Origin: JAAXQD01 sp963790095
GTDB lineage: Bacteria; Desulfobacterota; Desulfobacteria; Desulfobacterales; UBA11574
NCBI GenBank assembly: GCA_963790095.1
Contig: CAWBNO010000034.1
Coordinates: forward strand, 124,001 to 188,000
DNA: 64,000 nt
Direction of reading: 5' to 3'
Shown here: positions 1-7,826 of the stretch, piece by piece
Layout of the letters: each line of letters starts with the position of its first letter
How positions within the stretch are numbered: the first letter of the stretch is position 1
Translations under genes and position numbers: made by a program
The notes under the pieces: model-generated
Told to the model about the DNA's origin: nothing
Databases searched by the model: none
What the model saw: the letters and a program-made list of their open reading frames with translations, nothing else

Positions 1-143
1 CGAAGCAATGCAGAGCCTACAAGCCCGGTGTGCCCTGCGATGTATATTCTGGCGTTTTTTTCCATTGTTTCGACCTTAAATTCTGCAATAACAATTTTGA
101 AACTATTTATCCTTCGAGAAAGACGATTTTACAGGATATTAGC

Positions 144-1298
144 TTACATGTTCGCCTCGAAGCTATCGGGAATCCCATATCCCTTTTGCTTCCAGATAGC
201 TTCCCGCATACCATCTTTCAGGTCATGTTCTATCATTTCCTTAACCATCTCTTTAAAAGAAATTTCTTGTTTCCAGCCCAGTTTTTTGACTGCTTTGGAG
301 GGGTCTCCCAAAAGGGTATCAACTTCTGTGGGTCTAAAATAGCGGGAATCAATACCAACGATGCACTGTCCTTTACGAAGCTCTCGGAGTTGGTCGCGGC
401 GATCATATTTTTTCAATAACGATGAAGAACGCAATTCTTTGGCAATGCCTTTTTCATGCAGCCCCTCCCCTTCCCATTCGAGCTCAATGCCAATTTCCAT
501 AAACGCACGTTCACAGAATTCTCTTACCGAATGCTGTTCCCCTGTTGCAATAACATAGTCATCCGGCTGGTCCTGTTGGAGAATGAGCCATTGTGCCCGG
601 ACAAAATCTTTTGCATGCCCCCAGTCCCGAAAGGCATCAAGGTTTCCAAGATAAAGCTTTTCTTGAAGCCCAAGCGCAATACGAGCCGCTGCCCTGGTAA
701 TTTTACGAGATACAAAGGTTTCACCGCGAAGTGGGGATTCGTGGTTAAAGAGGATTCCGTTACAGGCAAAAATACCGTATGCTTCGCGATAATTTACAGT
801 GCACCAGAAAGCATAGAGCTTTGCGCATGCATACGGTGAACGTGGATAAAAGGGGGTCTTTTCGGTTTGGGGAGTTTCAAGAACTTTTCCATATAATTCC
901 GATGTGGAGGCCTGGTAAAATCTGGTTATTTCTTCAAGTCCAAGCATTCGAATCGCCTCTAATAGACGCAGGGTCCCTAAAGCATCGGCATCAGCGGTGT
1001 ATTCGGGTGCCTCAAAAGATACTTTTACATGGCTTTGGGCACCCAGATTATAAATTTCGTCAGGCTGAACTTCCTGAATAATTCGGATTAGATTTGTAGC
1101 ATCGGTAAGATCACCATAATGGAGAACAAAGCGTACATCCTTTTCATGCGGGTCCTGATACAGGTGATCAACCCGTTGCGTATTAAAAAGAGAAGCCCGG
1201 CGTTTAATGCCGTGCACCTCATACCCTTTGTCCAACAACAGCTCCGCTAAATAAGCACCATCTTGTCCCGTAATTCCGGTAACCAAAGCGCGTTTCAT
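144..1298 (-). CDS. gmd: GDP-mannose 4,6-dehydratase
   Basis: Converts GDP-D-mannose to GDP-4-keto-6-deoxy-D-mannose, the precursor of fucose, rhamnose and perosamine in surface polysaccharides; cytoplasmic, NADP-dependent. This is an extended short-chain dehydrogenase: the nucleotide loop GITGQDGAYLAE is at residues 8-19, STSELYG with the catalytic Thr and Glu is near 131-137, and Y156xxxK160 is present. The 384 residues are near the usual 350-375. The start ATG overlaps the stop of the upstream nucleotidyltransferase by four bases, so the two are translationally coupled in one operon. The partner reductase (fcl or rmd) is not in the window and may lie beyond position 1, downstream in transcription. 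Family assignment is secure; the final sugar is unknown. Confidence 0.97.
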   Translation of the reverse strand: MKRALVTGITGQDGAYLAELLLDKGYEVHGIKRRASLFNTQRVDHLYQDPHEKDVRFVLHYGDLTDATNLIRIIQEVQPDEIYNLGAQSHVKVSFEAPEYTADADALGTLRLLEAIRMLGLEEITRFYQASTSELYGKVLETPQTEKTPFYPRSPYACAKLYAFWCTVNYREAYGIFACNGILFNHESPLRGETFVSRKITRAAARIALGLQEKLYLGNLDAFRDWGHAKDFVRAQWLILQQDQPDDYVIATGEQHSVREFCERAFMEIGIELEWEGEGLHEKGIAKELRSSSLLKKYDRRDQLRELRKGQCIVGIDSRYFRPTEVDTLLGDPSKAVKKLGWKQEISFKEMVKEMIEHDLKDGMREAIWKQKGYGIPDSFEANM

Positions 1299-1849
1299 TC
1301 TTTATCTCCAGGTGAATTATATAAGCTTATATTTAAATTGTCTGACCAAAGTTTTAAATATCCGCGATCAATTTCATCATCGAATCCTTCATAAATTTTA
1401 TCCAGATCGGCAATATCTTGAGTGCGTTTTGCACAATTCTTTAAGAGGATCAGATCTTCAAGGGTGATGACTTTCAATTTAAATTCAAAAAAATCGATTT
1501 CAAAAGCCCTTTCAATGACATTCTTATGGTATTTAGATTCAGCCAGTATAAAATCGAATATCATCTCTCGATCATCTACGAAATTTATGACCCTCCATAT
1601 TTTTATTAAGTTAAAATGCATGGGTTCTTTGTGGGTTATTATCGATTCAAATTCATCTTCTAACACATCAGTAAAACCGGGGAGCTGTTGTTCTTCAATC
1701 ATTATAAGAATATCAATATCCATTGTCGCTCTTGGCTCTACCAATGCACTAAAAGCGAGTCCGCCGGCTAAAGCATAATCTATCCTTTGCTTATTTAAAA
1801 ATTGCACTATTTTCTTTAACTGATCTATGAGAGTTTCTTTGACGTCCAT
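1295..1849 (-). CDS. Nucleotidyltransferase-fold protein (MNT/AbiEii-like)
   Basis: The N-terminal half carries the minimal nucleotidyltransferase signature: GG at residues 29-30, an Arg at 40, then T-x-D-I-D (Asp44, Asp46), matching the GG...R.T.DxD pattern of this fold. The 184 residues show no membrane segment. Its start lies inside the end of the preceding small gene (25-base overlap) and its stop overlaps gmd, so it belongs to a tight four-gene operon. Proteins of this type are often toxin-antitoxin components (MNT/HEPN, AbiEii), but this one sits with a DNA-binding regulator ahead of sugar genes, so a regulatory or modifying role is also possible. The substrate cannot be deduced. Confidence 0.75.
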   Translation of the reverse strand: MDVKETLIDQLKKIVQFLNKQRIDYALAGGLAFSALVEPRATMDIDILIMIEEQQLPGFTDVLEDEFESIITHKEPMHFNLIKIWRVINFVDDREMIFDFILAESKYHKNVIERAFEIDFFEFKLKVITLEDLILLKNCAKRTQDIADLDKIYEGFDDEIDRGYLKLWSDNLNISLYNSPGDKE

Positions 1850-2025
1850 TTTTTTTCCTTATTCGCTACAATCTCTGCAAATAGTTTTTTTATCAGAGTG
1901 TTATCATCCATAGAACTGTATTTTGATTTTAAGAAAGACTTTCTTAGCTCAAAGCAAAAGGCTGTTATGTCCGGCCAGGCCATTAAATTTTTACTTAATC
2001 GTTCTTTTATCTTTTTATCTTTCAT
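1825..2025 (-). CDS. Small basic protein paired with the nucleotidyltransferase
   Basis: A 66-residue Lys-rich protein of unknown function. The start is placed at the ATG at 2025 (MKDKKIKERLSKN...) rather than at an upstream in-frame codon inside the regulator gene. It overlaps the following nucleotidyltransferase by 25 bases, and its start lies just beyond the stop of the winged-helix gene. The tight overlap suggests co-translation and a physical partner role, comparable to the small partner in nucleotidyltransferase-based toxin-antitoxin pairs. I do not recognise a domain; reality of the gene rests on its position and the continuous frame. Confidence 0.6.
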   Translation of the reverse strand: MKDKKIKERLSKNLMAWPDITAFCFELRKSFLKSKYSSMDDNTLIKKLFAEIVANKEKKWTSKKLS

Positions 2026-2032
2026 AGATTTA

Positions 2033-2635
2033 TCACAGCACAACAATTTTGTTGCGTGAAATTCCCTTTTTTAATAATTTATCCACAGCCGTATCATCTT
2101 CATTTAAAGATGTAATGATGATTCGGTCAAAGGAAAATGAATCCAACATATCAGGACTAATGATCACATTTCCAAAAAATTTCTTTCCGATCTTCTTTTC
2201 ATCCACCACCCCCCCCATTTTTATAGAGGTCTCATGCAAAGAAATATACGCGATCTCTGCAAAGTCAGTCACGCCGTATAAAACAACGCGCTCAACCCCT
2301 TGTTCCTCAAGGTTTTTGAAAATCTTCTGCAGGTCGTGACGGGCCTTCCGATAGAATTCAAATGAATACTGAATATATTGATACGTTAGTCGGGTTTTTT
2401 CCGCGGTTCCTTTGGGCGTAAGAATGTACTTGACTCGATTTTTAGGAATCGTTGTGATCTTAAAATATCCCTTGTTCGCAAGACGCCGGACAAAGGAATT
2501 CACAAGCCCCAAAGAAATATTTAACTTCTTGGATAGATCCCGTTGGCTTGGGGAGTAATCGTTGTCAATCTCCTCAAGAATCTTTAAAGTTCGGAGCTCT
2601 TGAGTGTCCATTGTGGGGAAGGCTTTGTCTGGCAT
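2033..2635 (-). CDS. Winged-helix transcriptional regulator with C-terminal Rossmann-like domain
   Basis: A 200-residue protein. Residues 10-75 form a MarR-like winged helix with a clear helix-turn-helix (SQRDLSKKLNISLGLVNSFV). The C-terminal half (about 95-200) alternates hydrophobic strands and helices (VERVVLYGVTDFAEIAYISL) like the nucleotide- or CoA-binding Rossmann fold seen in regulators placed at the head of exopolysaccharide clusters. It is first in the operon followed by a small protein, a nucleotidyltransferase and gmd, so it probably controls surface-sugar genes lying downstream of position 1. The ligand is unknown. The AT-rich gap upstream of 2635 likely holds its promoter. Confidence 0.8.
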   Translation of the reverse strand: MPDKAFPTMDTQELRTLKILEEIDNDYSPSQRDLSKKLNISLGLVNSFVRRLANKGYFKITTIPKNRVKYILTPKGTAEKTRLTYQYIQYSFEFYRKARHDLQKIFKNLEEQGVERVVLYGVTDFAEIAYISLHETSIKMGGVVDEKKIGKKFFGNVIISPDMLDSFSFDRIIITSLNEDDTAVDKLLKKGISRNKIVVL

Positions 2636-2939
2636 GATAAATTATGGTTTGGGATGAAAAACGGATGGAATCGTCTGGAATTCACGAAGCTCCGCCCATT
2701 AATTTACATCGAAACTGATGAGCTAATCAATTGTATTATTTAGTTTTTCTTAACATGTAGAAAGGGATAGATTTTTATTCGCAATGTGTTCATTAGTTGA
2801 ACATAAGCAGGGCAGCGTGTCAAGTATAAAAATAAATATATTCTTTTAATACTTATAATTATTTTAAGCGTATAGCATGAATTAAAATGTATATGTTATG
2901 GTTTCAAGGAAATTACCCTATAATTGCATAAATGAGCAA

Positions 2940-3037
2940 TTTTTGTTCGGATCAAGGCCGCACAAGGGTTTTCGTCGAGGCATACTTCCTGTATGCCGCA
3001 GCCGGAAATCCGCGGAGAACGCTGATCCGGGCAAAAA
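2940..3037. repeat. Long imperfect palindrome in the 2636-3061 gap
   Basis: The 426-base gap between the regulator and rsmG has no convincing gene. It contains an almost symmetrical element: the left arm starts TTTTTGTTCGGATCA (2940-2954) and the right arm ends TGATCCGGGCAAAAA (3023-3037). Pairing continues inward, with interruptions, to the central GGCATAC/GTATGCC (2980-2998). A transcript would fold into one long hairpin. It is downstream of rsmG, so it may act as a terminator or processed RNA; it could also be a dispersed element. Confidence 0.7.
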
Positions 3038-3061
3038 GGGCCATTTATGGATGGAAACCAG

Positions 3062-3763
3062 CTAAGGGTGGCGGTTACGTTTTAAACTCACGATGGTTCT
3101 TTCTAATTTCAAATACGGAAGCGTATAGGTTTTCAACCGCAACTCAATTTCTGTCTGGCTCTCATCCCCCATGCCTTTTTTTTTATGGATCAACGAACGG
3201 AGCGATTCGATCTCTACTTCAGAACGTTTTCCTTTCATGGCGACAAGTATCCCGTCTGTGTCCAGCAACGGCAGGGCCATCAGAACAAATTCCGACGATG
3301 AAGAAAGCGCACGGCTGATAATGGCATTAAAATGGCCGGTAAAAAGGGCCTGTTGGGAGAATTCCTCGGCTCGAACATGAAACGCCTCAATATTCTCAAG
3401 ACCCAGAATTCGGATAAGATGTTTTAAAAAACTCACTTTTTTACGGGAAGCATCGATGAGCGTTACCGATAAAGACGGCATCAATATCTTCAATGGAACC
3501 CCAGGGAAACCACCCCCGGAGCCGATATCGAGAAGCGATGCATTCATAGGAATCATGGATTCCGGCGCCATGGAATCCAAAAAGTGTTTGACTGCAACCT
3601 CCACAGGATCCGTAATTGCAGTCAGATTTATCTTTCGGTTCCATTTTGCAAGTTCCATGGCATGGGTTGTAAATTTATCCACCTGGTCCGAATCAATGTG
3701 GATCTCAAGCGCCTGTGCGCCGTCATAAAGCAGTTTTTTCCACTTGATGGATCCGATTTGCAT
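3062..3763 (-). CDS. rsmG: 16S rRNA (guanine527-N7)-methyltransferase
   Basis: Methylates N7 of G527 in the 530 loop of 16S rRNA using S-adenosylmethionine. The 233-residue protein shows the family marks: KINLTAI at 44-50, the HFLDS motif at 60-64, the SAM-binding LLDIGSGGGFPG at about 77-88, and the acidic residue of the second motif in TLIDAS near 104. Length is slightly above the usual 205-240. It stands alone here rather than next to gidA or parAB. Loss of this gene in other bacteria gives low-level streptomycin resistance; nothing suggests that it is broken here. Confidence 0.95.
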   Translation of the reverse strand: MQIGSIKWKKLLYDGAQALEIHIDSDQVDKFTTHAMELAKWNRKINLTAITDPVEVAVKHFLDSMAPESMIPMNASLLDIGSGGGFPGVPLKILMPSLSVTLIDASRKKVSFLKHLIRILGLENIEAFHVRAEEFSQQALFTGHFNAIISRALSSSSEFVLMALPLLDTDGILVAMKGKRSEVEIESLRSLIHKKKGMGDESQTEIELRLKTYTLPYLKLERTIVSLKRNRHP

Positions 3764-3971
3764 AACCCCACCGAGCCGTTATCCATTTTTGTTGACCCGA
3801 ACAGAAGCGATTGATACAGTAATCCTGTTTGTTCAAAACACACAGAAGATGATGTCAGAGCCGTATATGGAATCCCGATGCAAGTTTCCATGGGGATGAT
3901 ACGACGCCTGACAATATTGAATCGAGCATTCTCGCCCGATGAATCCCTTATTGATTCATAAGGAGACGACC

Positions 3972-4322
3972 ATGAAAATCATACACTATTCTGATGCAGA
4001 ACCCAAGCATTTCGACGGAGATGGTGTGAAAGGCGTTACTGGACGCGTGGTCATCGGCAAAACTGATGGTGCCAATAATTTTTGTATGCGATTTTTTGAA
4101 CTGTCCAAAGGCGGGTATTCTCCCGAACATTCCCATAATTGGGAGCATGAAATCGTCGTTCATTCGGGAAAGGGTGAAGTATTATGTGAAGGAAAATGGA
4201 CGCCCGTGGCCAAAGGTCATGTTATTTTCATTCCCGGCAATGAAGCGCATCAACTGAGAAACGCCGGTGAAGATCCCCTGGTTTTCGCCTGTCTGATACC
4301 ATCGGAAGCGCCGGAGTTGTAA
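3972..4322 (+). CDS. Small cupin-domain protein
   Basis: A 116-residue single-domain cupin. Motif 1 is seen as PEHSHNWEHEIVVHSGKG (two His and one Glu metal ligands) and motif 2 as GHVIFIPGNEAHQLRNAG, so a mononuclear metal site is likely. The start at 3972 is chosen because AAGGAGACGACC directly precedes it; an upstream in-frame ATG at 3939 has no such site. Small cupins of this kind can be sugar isomerases, dioxygenases or sensors, and nothing here identifies the substrate. It is a single gene between rsmG (opposite strand) and a truncated Nudix gene. Confidence 0.85.
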   Translation: MKIIHYSDAEPKHFDGDGVKGVTGRVVIGKTDGANNFCMRFFELSKGGYSPEHSHNWEHEIVVHSGKGEVLCEGKWTPVAKGHVIFIPGNEAHQLRNAGEDPLVFACLIPSEAPEL

Positions 4323-4487
4323 CGTTTCCGACAACATCCATGACTTCGTCAACCGTCGGATTTACCAGTGATTTAAAGGTTTGTTATTTTTATTGGTTTT
4401 TATATTTTTAACAGTAACTTAATCTAATTTTATTAAAGAAGTTTCTTAACGTTTGTTTTTCACTCGTTAAAAATCCGTAACCATTAA

Positions 4488-4718
4488 ATGAAACAGAAAT
4501 ACAGGAATCCCCGCGTCACGGTAGACATTGTCATAGAAATCGATGACGGCATTGTTTTGATCAAAAGAGCAAATCCCCCTTATGGATGGGCGCTTCCCGG
4601 GGGCTTCGTGGATTACGGGGAAACCCTTGAATCATCCGCTGTCAGGGAGGCATCTGAAGCTTGTACATCCCGTAAAAAACGTGTATGTTCGTTCGTGGAT
4701 TTTGGAGGGACACCATGA
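4488..4718 (+). pseudogene. Truncated Nudix hydrolase
   Basis: The N-terminal 55 residues match a Nudix hydrolase of the ADP-ribose pyrophosphatase type: RVTVDIVIEIDDGIVLIKR, then the start of the Nudix box, GGFVDYGETLESSAVREA. The normal box continues REUxEExGU, but here it breaks off at REASEACTS and the frame ends about 20 codons later, overlapping the start of the Smr gene. The second half of the box (the Glu pair that binds metal) and the whole C-terminal half (about 60-80 residues) are absent, and I found no continuation in the other frames. This looks like a gene remnant left by a deletion. Confidence 0.75.
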
Positions 4719-5488
4719 AAACTTCCAAGTCTTCAGGAGCCTTCGGCCCCTTTGAGACTCTGAAAGATCTGCTTGAAAAAAAATCATTAAAAATTAAGCC
4801 CTTCCCCACAGACGCCCCCCCTAAAACCGATTCAAAAACCTGTGTCAAACAGTTTGGTTTTTTCAAAACAAAGGATGATAGCGACAATAATTCCGTCCAT
4901 GAAAATGATATGAATCTATTTTTAAAGGCCATGGCCGACGTTACGCCGATGCGTCAAGGAAACCGGGTGGTGCGACAGGGGGTGTTCACCACCGATGTTA
5001 TCGCTGATGACGATTCCGAAAATCAAACCTTACGCCGGTTAAACACCCTTGTAAAAACCGGAGAAGGATTTGTGGTCAAGAATACACCGGAATATATCGA
5101 GGGCACCGGACATAATGTTCACCCCAAAATTTCCACTCGACTCCACCGTGGAGACTTTTCCATACAGGCCCATGTCGACCTCCACGGGTTTGGTGTGGAA
5201 GATGCCCGAAATGCCTTTGAGATTTTTATAAAAGATTCCATAGCAACCGGTAAACGGGCGGTTCTGATTGTCCACGGTCGGGGCCTCTCCTCTCCTGACA
5301 GGCCGGTCTTGAAAACAAAAGTCGTTGAATGGCTCACCCGGGGTCCATTGCGAAAATGGGTCATTGCTTTTTCCAGCGCAAGGTCCTGTGACGGCGGTGC
5401 AGGTGCAACCTATGTCCTGCTTCGCCGGCGCCCCCTGACAAAACGTTACAGAAAGAAGGTTAGGCATCACTGCAGCTCTAAAAAATAA
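4715..5488 (+). CDS. Smr-domain protein
   Basis: A 257-residue protein with a C-terminal Smr domain (about 165-250): it begins with VDLHGFGVEDAR (the L-D-L-H-G type motif), contains IVHGRGLSS (the HGxG motif), and ends GGAGATYVLLRRR. Smr domains bind or cut nucleic acids and occur in MutS2 and in stand-alone proteins such as E. coli YdaL and SmrB; ribosome-rescue cleavage and DNA nicking are both known in the family. The N-terminal 160 residues are low-complexity and unassigned. The start at 4715 follows a TTTGGAGGG site and overlaps the end of the Nudix remnant. Confidence 0.88.
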   Translation: MKTSKSSGAFGPFETLKDLLEKKSLKIKPFPTDAPPKTDSKTCVKQFGFFKTKDDSDNNSVHENDMNLFLKAMADVTPMRQGNRVVRQGVFTTDVIADDDSENQTLRRLNTLVKTGEGFVVKNTPEYIEGTGHNVHPKISTRLHRGDFSIQAHVDLHGFGVEDARNAFEIFIKDSIATGKRAVLIVHGRGLSSPDRPVLKTKVVEWLTRGPLRKWVIAFSSARSCDGGAGATYVLLRRRPLTKRYRKKVRHHCSSKK

Positions 5489-5552
5489 GGTCTTCTTAAG
5501 ACGTCAACGTTCATATCCCTTTTCAGAAAACCTATGGCAAAAGTCGGTTTTC

Positions 5553-7583
5553 ATGAAATTTCATTTGAATAAGACCTTAAATCGCTCCGGATTCACAAAC
5601 TTCATTCCCCTTTTCTCCACAGTCCTGTTTCTAATTTTTTATTTTTCCACCCCCACCTTTTCCCAAGGGCTGAGTGCGATCCCAGCCAAAAAAAATATTC
5701 ATTCAAAAGTGGAACGCCGTTTGTTGGAATTGAAAAATGAATACAAAAAGGGGCAACAGATCGGAATCGGTTTTGCACATAAAAGGAATATACCCGTCGA
5801 CCATCAAAACAAAATTGCCCTTTACCTGGTTTCAGAGCCGGGAACGACCCTCGATGATAGCCGGATTAAAGCTTTCGAGGCAAAAGTCATTAAAAAATCC
5901 GGCAATTTGTCAAAGATTCAATGTCCCATAAATGCCATTGACACCATTGCGGACACATTAAACGGCGTGCTTTTTGTCAAACTCCCGGATAGATTCCTGC
6001 CGACTTCCGTTCAGAGCGAAGGGGTGGATTTGACCGGGGCCGCAGCCTATCATTCCGAAGGCTACTTCGGTTCTGGTGTTCGGGTTGGCGTAATAGACGT
6101 CGGTTTTGCCGGCCTATCTTCTGCAATATCCAGGGGTGAACTTCCAGACACCCTCCAAGAAATCGACTGTACCGGCACCACCTGCATATCGGGCAACTTT
6201 ACGTCAGAAACTGAGTCACACGGAACAGCAGTTGCTGAGATTATTCATGATATGGCCCCTGGAGCGTTGCTTTACCTGATAAAAGTGTCGGACACAATAG
6301 ACTTGGAAGATGCTAAAAATTTCGCCATAACCCAGGGGATCAAGATCATAAACCTTTCATTGGTGGTGGCCAATACGAATTTTTATGATGGAGAATGTTG
6401 GTTCAGCAACCCCGTGTGCACCGCAGATAGTGCATACGCAAACGATATCCTGTGGGTTACGGCTGCCGGGAATGAAGCCAACCAACATTACGAGGCCTTT
6501 TTTTCGGATTTGGACAACGATGGACTGCACAATGTTTCAGGCAGTGATGAAACCATAAATATTGTTGCAGCGGCCGGCGACACCATTCATGTGTTTTTGA
6601 CATGGGATGCCTGGCCCACGACGGATCAGGATTATGATCTGTATCTATATGACAACGCCGGCACTTTGAAGGACAGCAGTTTGAATCCCCAAACTGGGAC
6701 ACAATGGCCCACCGAAGAGGTTGTTTATTCTGTACCGGTGGCCGGCACCTACCACCTGGTCATCGATAAAAACAGTGGAACCGAGAATCACCGGCTTGAA
6801 GTGTACAGTGCATACCACCACTTGACCCCGGCAGTGGCATCGAGCAGCCTGTTAACCCCAGCGGATGCCGAAGGGGCCATAGCTGTCGGTGCAATTGACG
6901 AAAGCAATTGGACAACAGGACCCCAGGAATCCTTCAGTTCCCAAGGTCCCACCAATGACGGCCGTGTTAAACCGGACATCTGCGGACCGGACAAGATATC
7001 CAATGATGTTTTCGGAACCTTTTCCGGCACAAGTGCATCCTGTGCCCATGTGGCCGGTGCCGCAGCGCTAATTCTATCCAAAAATCAAACATGTTCCGCC
7101 CCAGAGTTAATGAGTGCTTTGACCACGTCGGCAATAGATATGGGAAATCCTGGGAAGGACAACATCTATGGGTACGGACGGTTGAATTTGGACATCCATG
7201 CCGACATGGTTTGTTCAGGTCTCAATGAAAACGGTGCCGGCGGTAGTGGCGGTGGCGGCGGCGGCTGCTTTATCGCCACAGCAGCCTATGGGTCCTCAAT
7301 GGCCCCCCATGTCAAAATATTGCGCAAAATGCGTGATCGATTTCTGGCAACCCACCGCATCGGCAAGCACTTGGTAAATTTCTACACGCAATATTCACCG
7401 CCGGCGGCCCATTTCATTGCCGGGCATGTTATCTTGAGATTTTTTGTACGCATAGGCCTGTTCCCCCTGGTGGGAATCAGCTGGGTCGCCTTGAAATTTG
7501 GCCTCGTATTCACCCTGTTCCTCATGGTCCTTTTCAGTTTTTGCCTAATTCGCATAGCCCGGTATCTAAAAAAAACTTCCTGA
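5553..7583 (+). CDS. Secreted subtilisin-family (S8) protease with CFI-box C terminus
   Basis: A 676-residue exported serine protease. A hydrophobic signal segment lies at 16-35. The catalytic triad is visible: Asp182 in VGVIDVGFAG, His223 in ESHGTAVAEI, Ser494 in SGTSASCAHVAG, with the oxyanion Asn in AAGN near 307. Between His and Ser, residues 340-420 resemble a pre-peptidase beta-sandwich insertion (DQDYDLYLYD). After the catalytic domain comes a Gly-rich linker and CFIATAAYG at 572-580, the CFI-box motif found at the ends of diverse secreted proteins, followed by a helix and two hydrophobic segments ending in basic residues. The C terminus is therefore probably membrane-held. The physiological substrate is unknown. 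Confidence 0.92.
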   Translation: MKFHLNKTLNRSGFTNFIPLFSTVLFLIFYFSTPTFSQGLSAIPAKKNIHSKVERRLLELKNEYKKGQQIGIGFAHKRNIPVDHQNKIALYLVSEPGTTLDDSRIKAFEAKVIKKSGNLSKIQCPINAIDTIADTLNGVLFVKLPDRFLPTSVQSEGVDLTGAAAYHSEGYFGSGVRVGVIDVGFAGLSSAISRGELPDTLQEIDCTGTTCISGNFTSETESHGTAVAEIIHDMAPGALLYLIKVSDTIDLEDAKNFAITQGIKIINLSLVVANTNFYDGECWFSNPVCTADSAYANDILWVTAAGNEANQHYEAFFSDLDNDGLHNVSGSDETINIVAAAGDTIHVFLTWDAWPTTDQDYDLYLYDNAGTLKDSSLNPQTGTQWPTEEVVYSVPVAGTYHLVIDKNSGTENHRLEVYSAYHHLTPAVASSSLLTPADAEGAIAVGAIDESNWTTGPQESFSSQGPTNDGRVKPDICGPDKISNDVFGTFSGTSASCAHVAGAAALILSKNQTCSAPELMSALTTSAIDMGNPGKDNIYGYGRLNLDIHADMVCSGLNENGAGGSGGGGGGCFIATAAYGSSMAPHVKILRKMRDRFLATHRIGKHLVNFYTQYSPPAAHFIAGHVILRFFVRIGLFPLVGISWVALKFGLVFTLFLMVLFSFCLIRIARYLKKTS

Positions 7584-7630
7584 AACTTAGATTGATCGCT
7601 CAATTAGGATAATAATTTTATACGAATACC

Positions 7631-7658
7631 TTGACAAACGCATTTTTAAAATTATTAT
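7631..7658 (+). promoter_or_regulatory. Sigma-70-type promoter candidate
   Basis: TTGACA (7631-7636), 16 bases, then TATTAT (7653-7658). Transcription from here would begin near 7665 and run into the hairpin at 7707-7738, then toward the EF-G gene at 7827. Confidence 0.5.
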
Positions 7659-7706
7659 TTATAGGTTATACTTGAACATCGACACCGAAAACGAATAACC
7701 GACGAT

Positions 7707-7744
7707 CCCTCATATGGTGACGAGATGCCAATGAGGGGTTTTTT
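7707..7744 (+). terminator. Hairpin with U-tract upstream of the EF-G gene
   Basis: CCCTCAT (7707-7713) pairs with ATGAGGG (7731-7737). Inside it, TGG (7715-7717) pairs with CCA (7728-7730), leaving one bulged A and a ten-base loop. A run of T follows at 7739-7744. It is either the terminator of the protease gene, the end of a very short RNA started at the promoter above, or an attenuator of the EF-G gene. Confidence 0.7.
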
Positions 7745-7826
7745 ATTCAATGACCCTTATTAAAATCGAAATGTTATAGATTTTCTCGTTTTTTTATTAC
7801 ACCCGATTAGGGTAAAACAAAGATGT

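Noticed and set aside
1295..2025. Definite toxin-antitoxin call for the nucleotidyltransferase pair
   Set aside because: No HEPN or AbiEi partner is recognisable and the genes are built into a polysaccharide operon.
2932..3318. 128-codon frame across the palindrome and the end of rsmG
   Set aside because: Most of it is antisense to rsmG and the remainder is the palindromic element.
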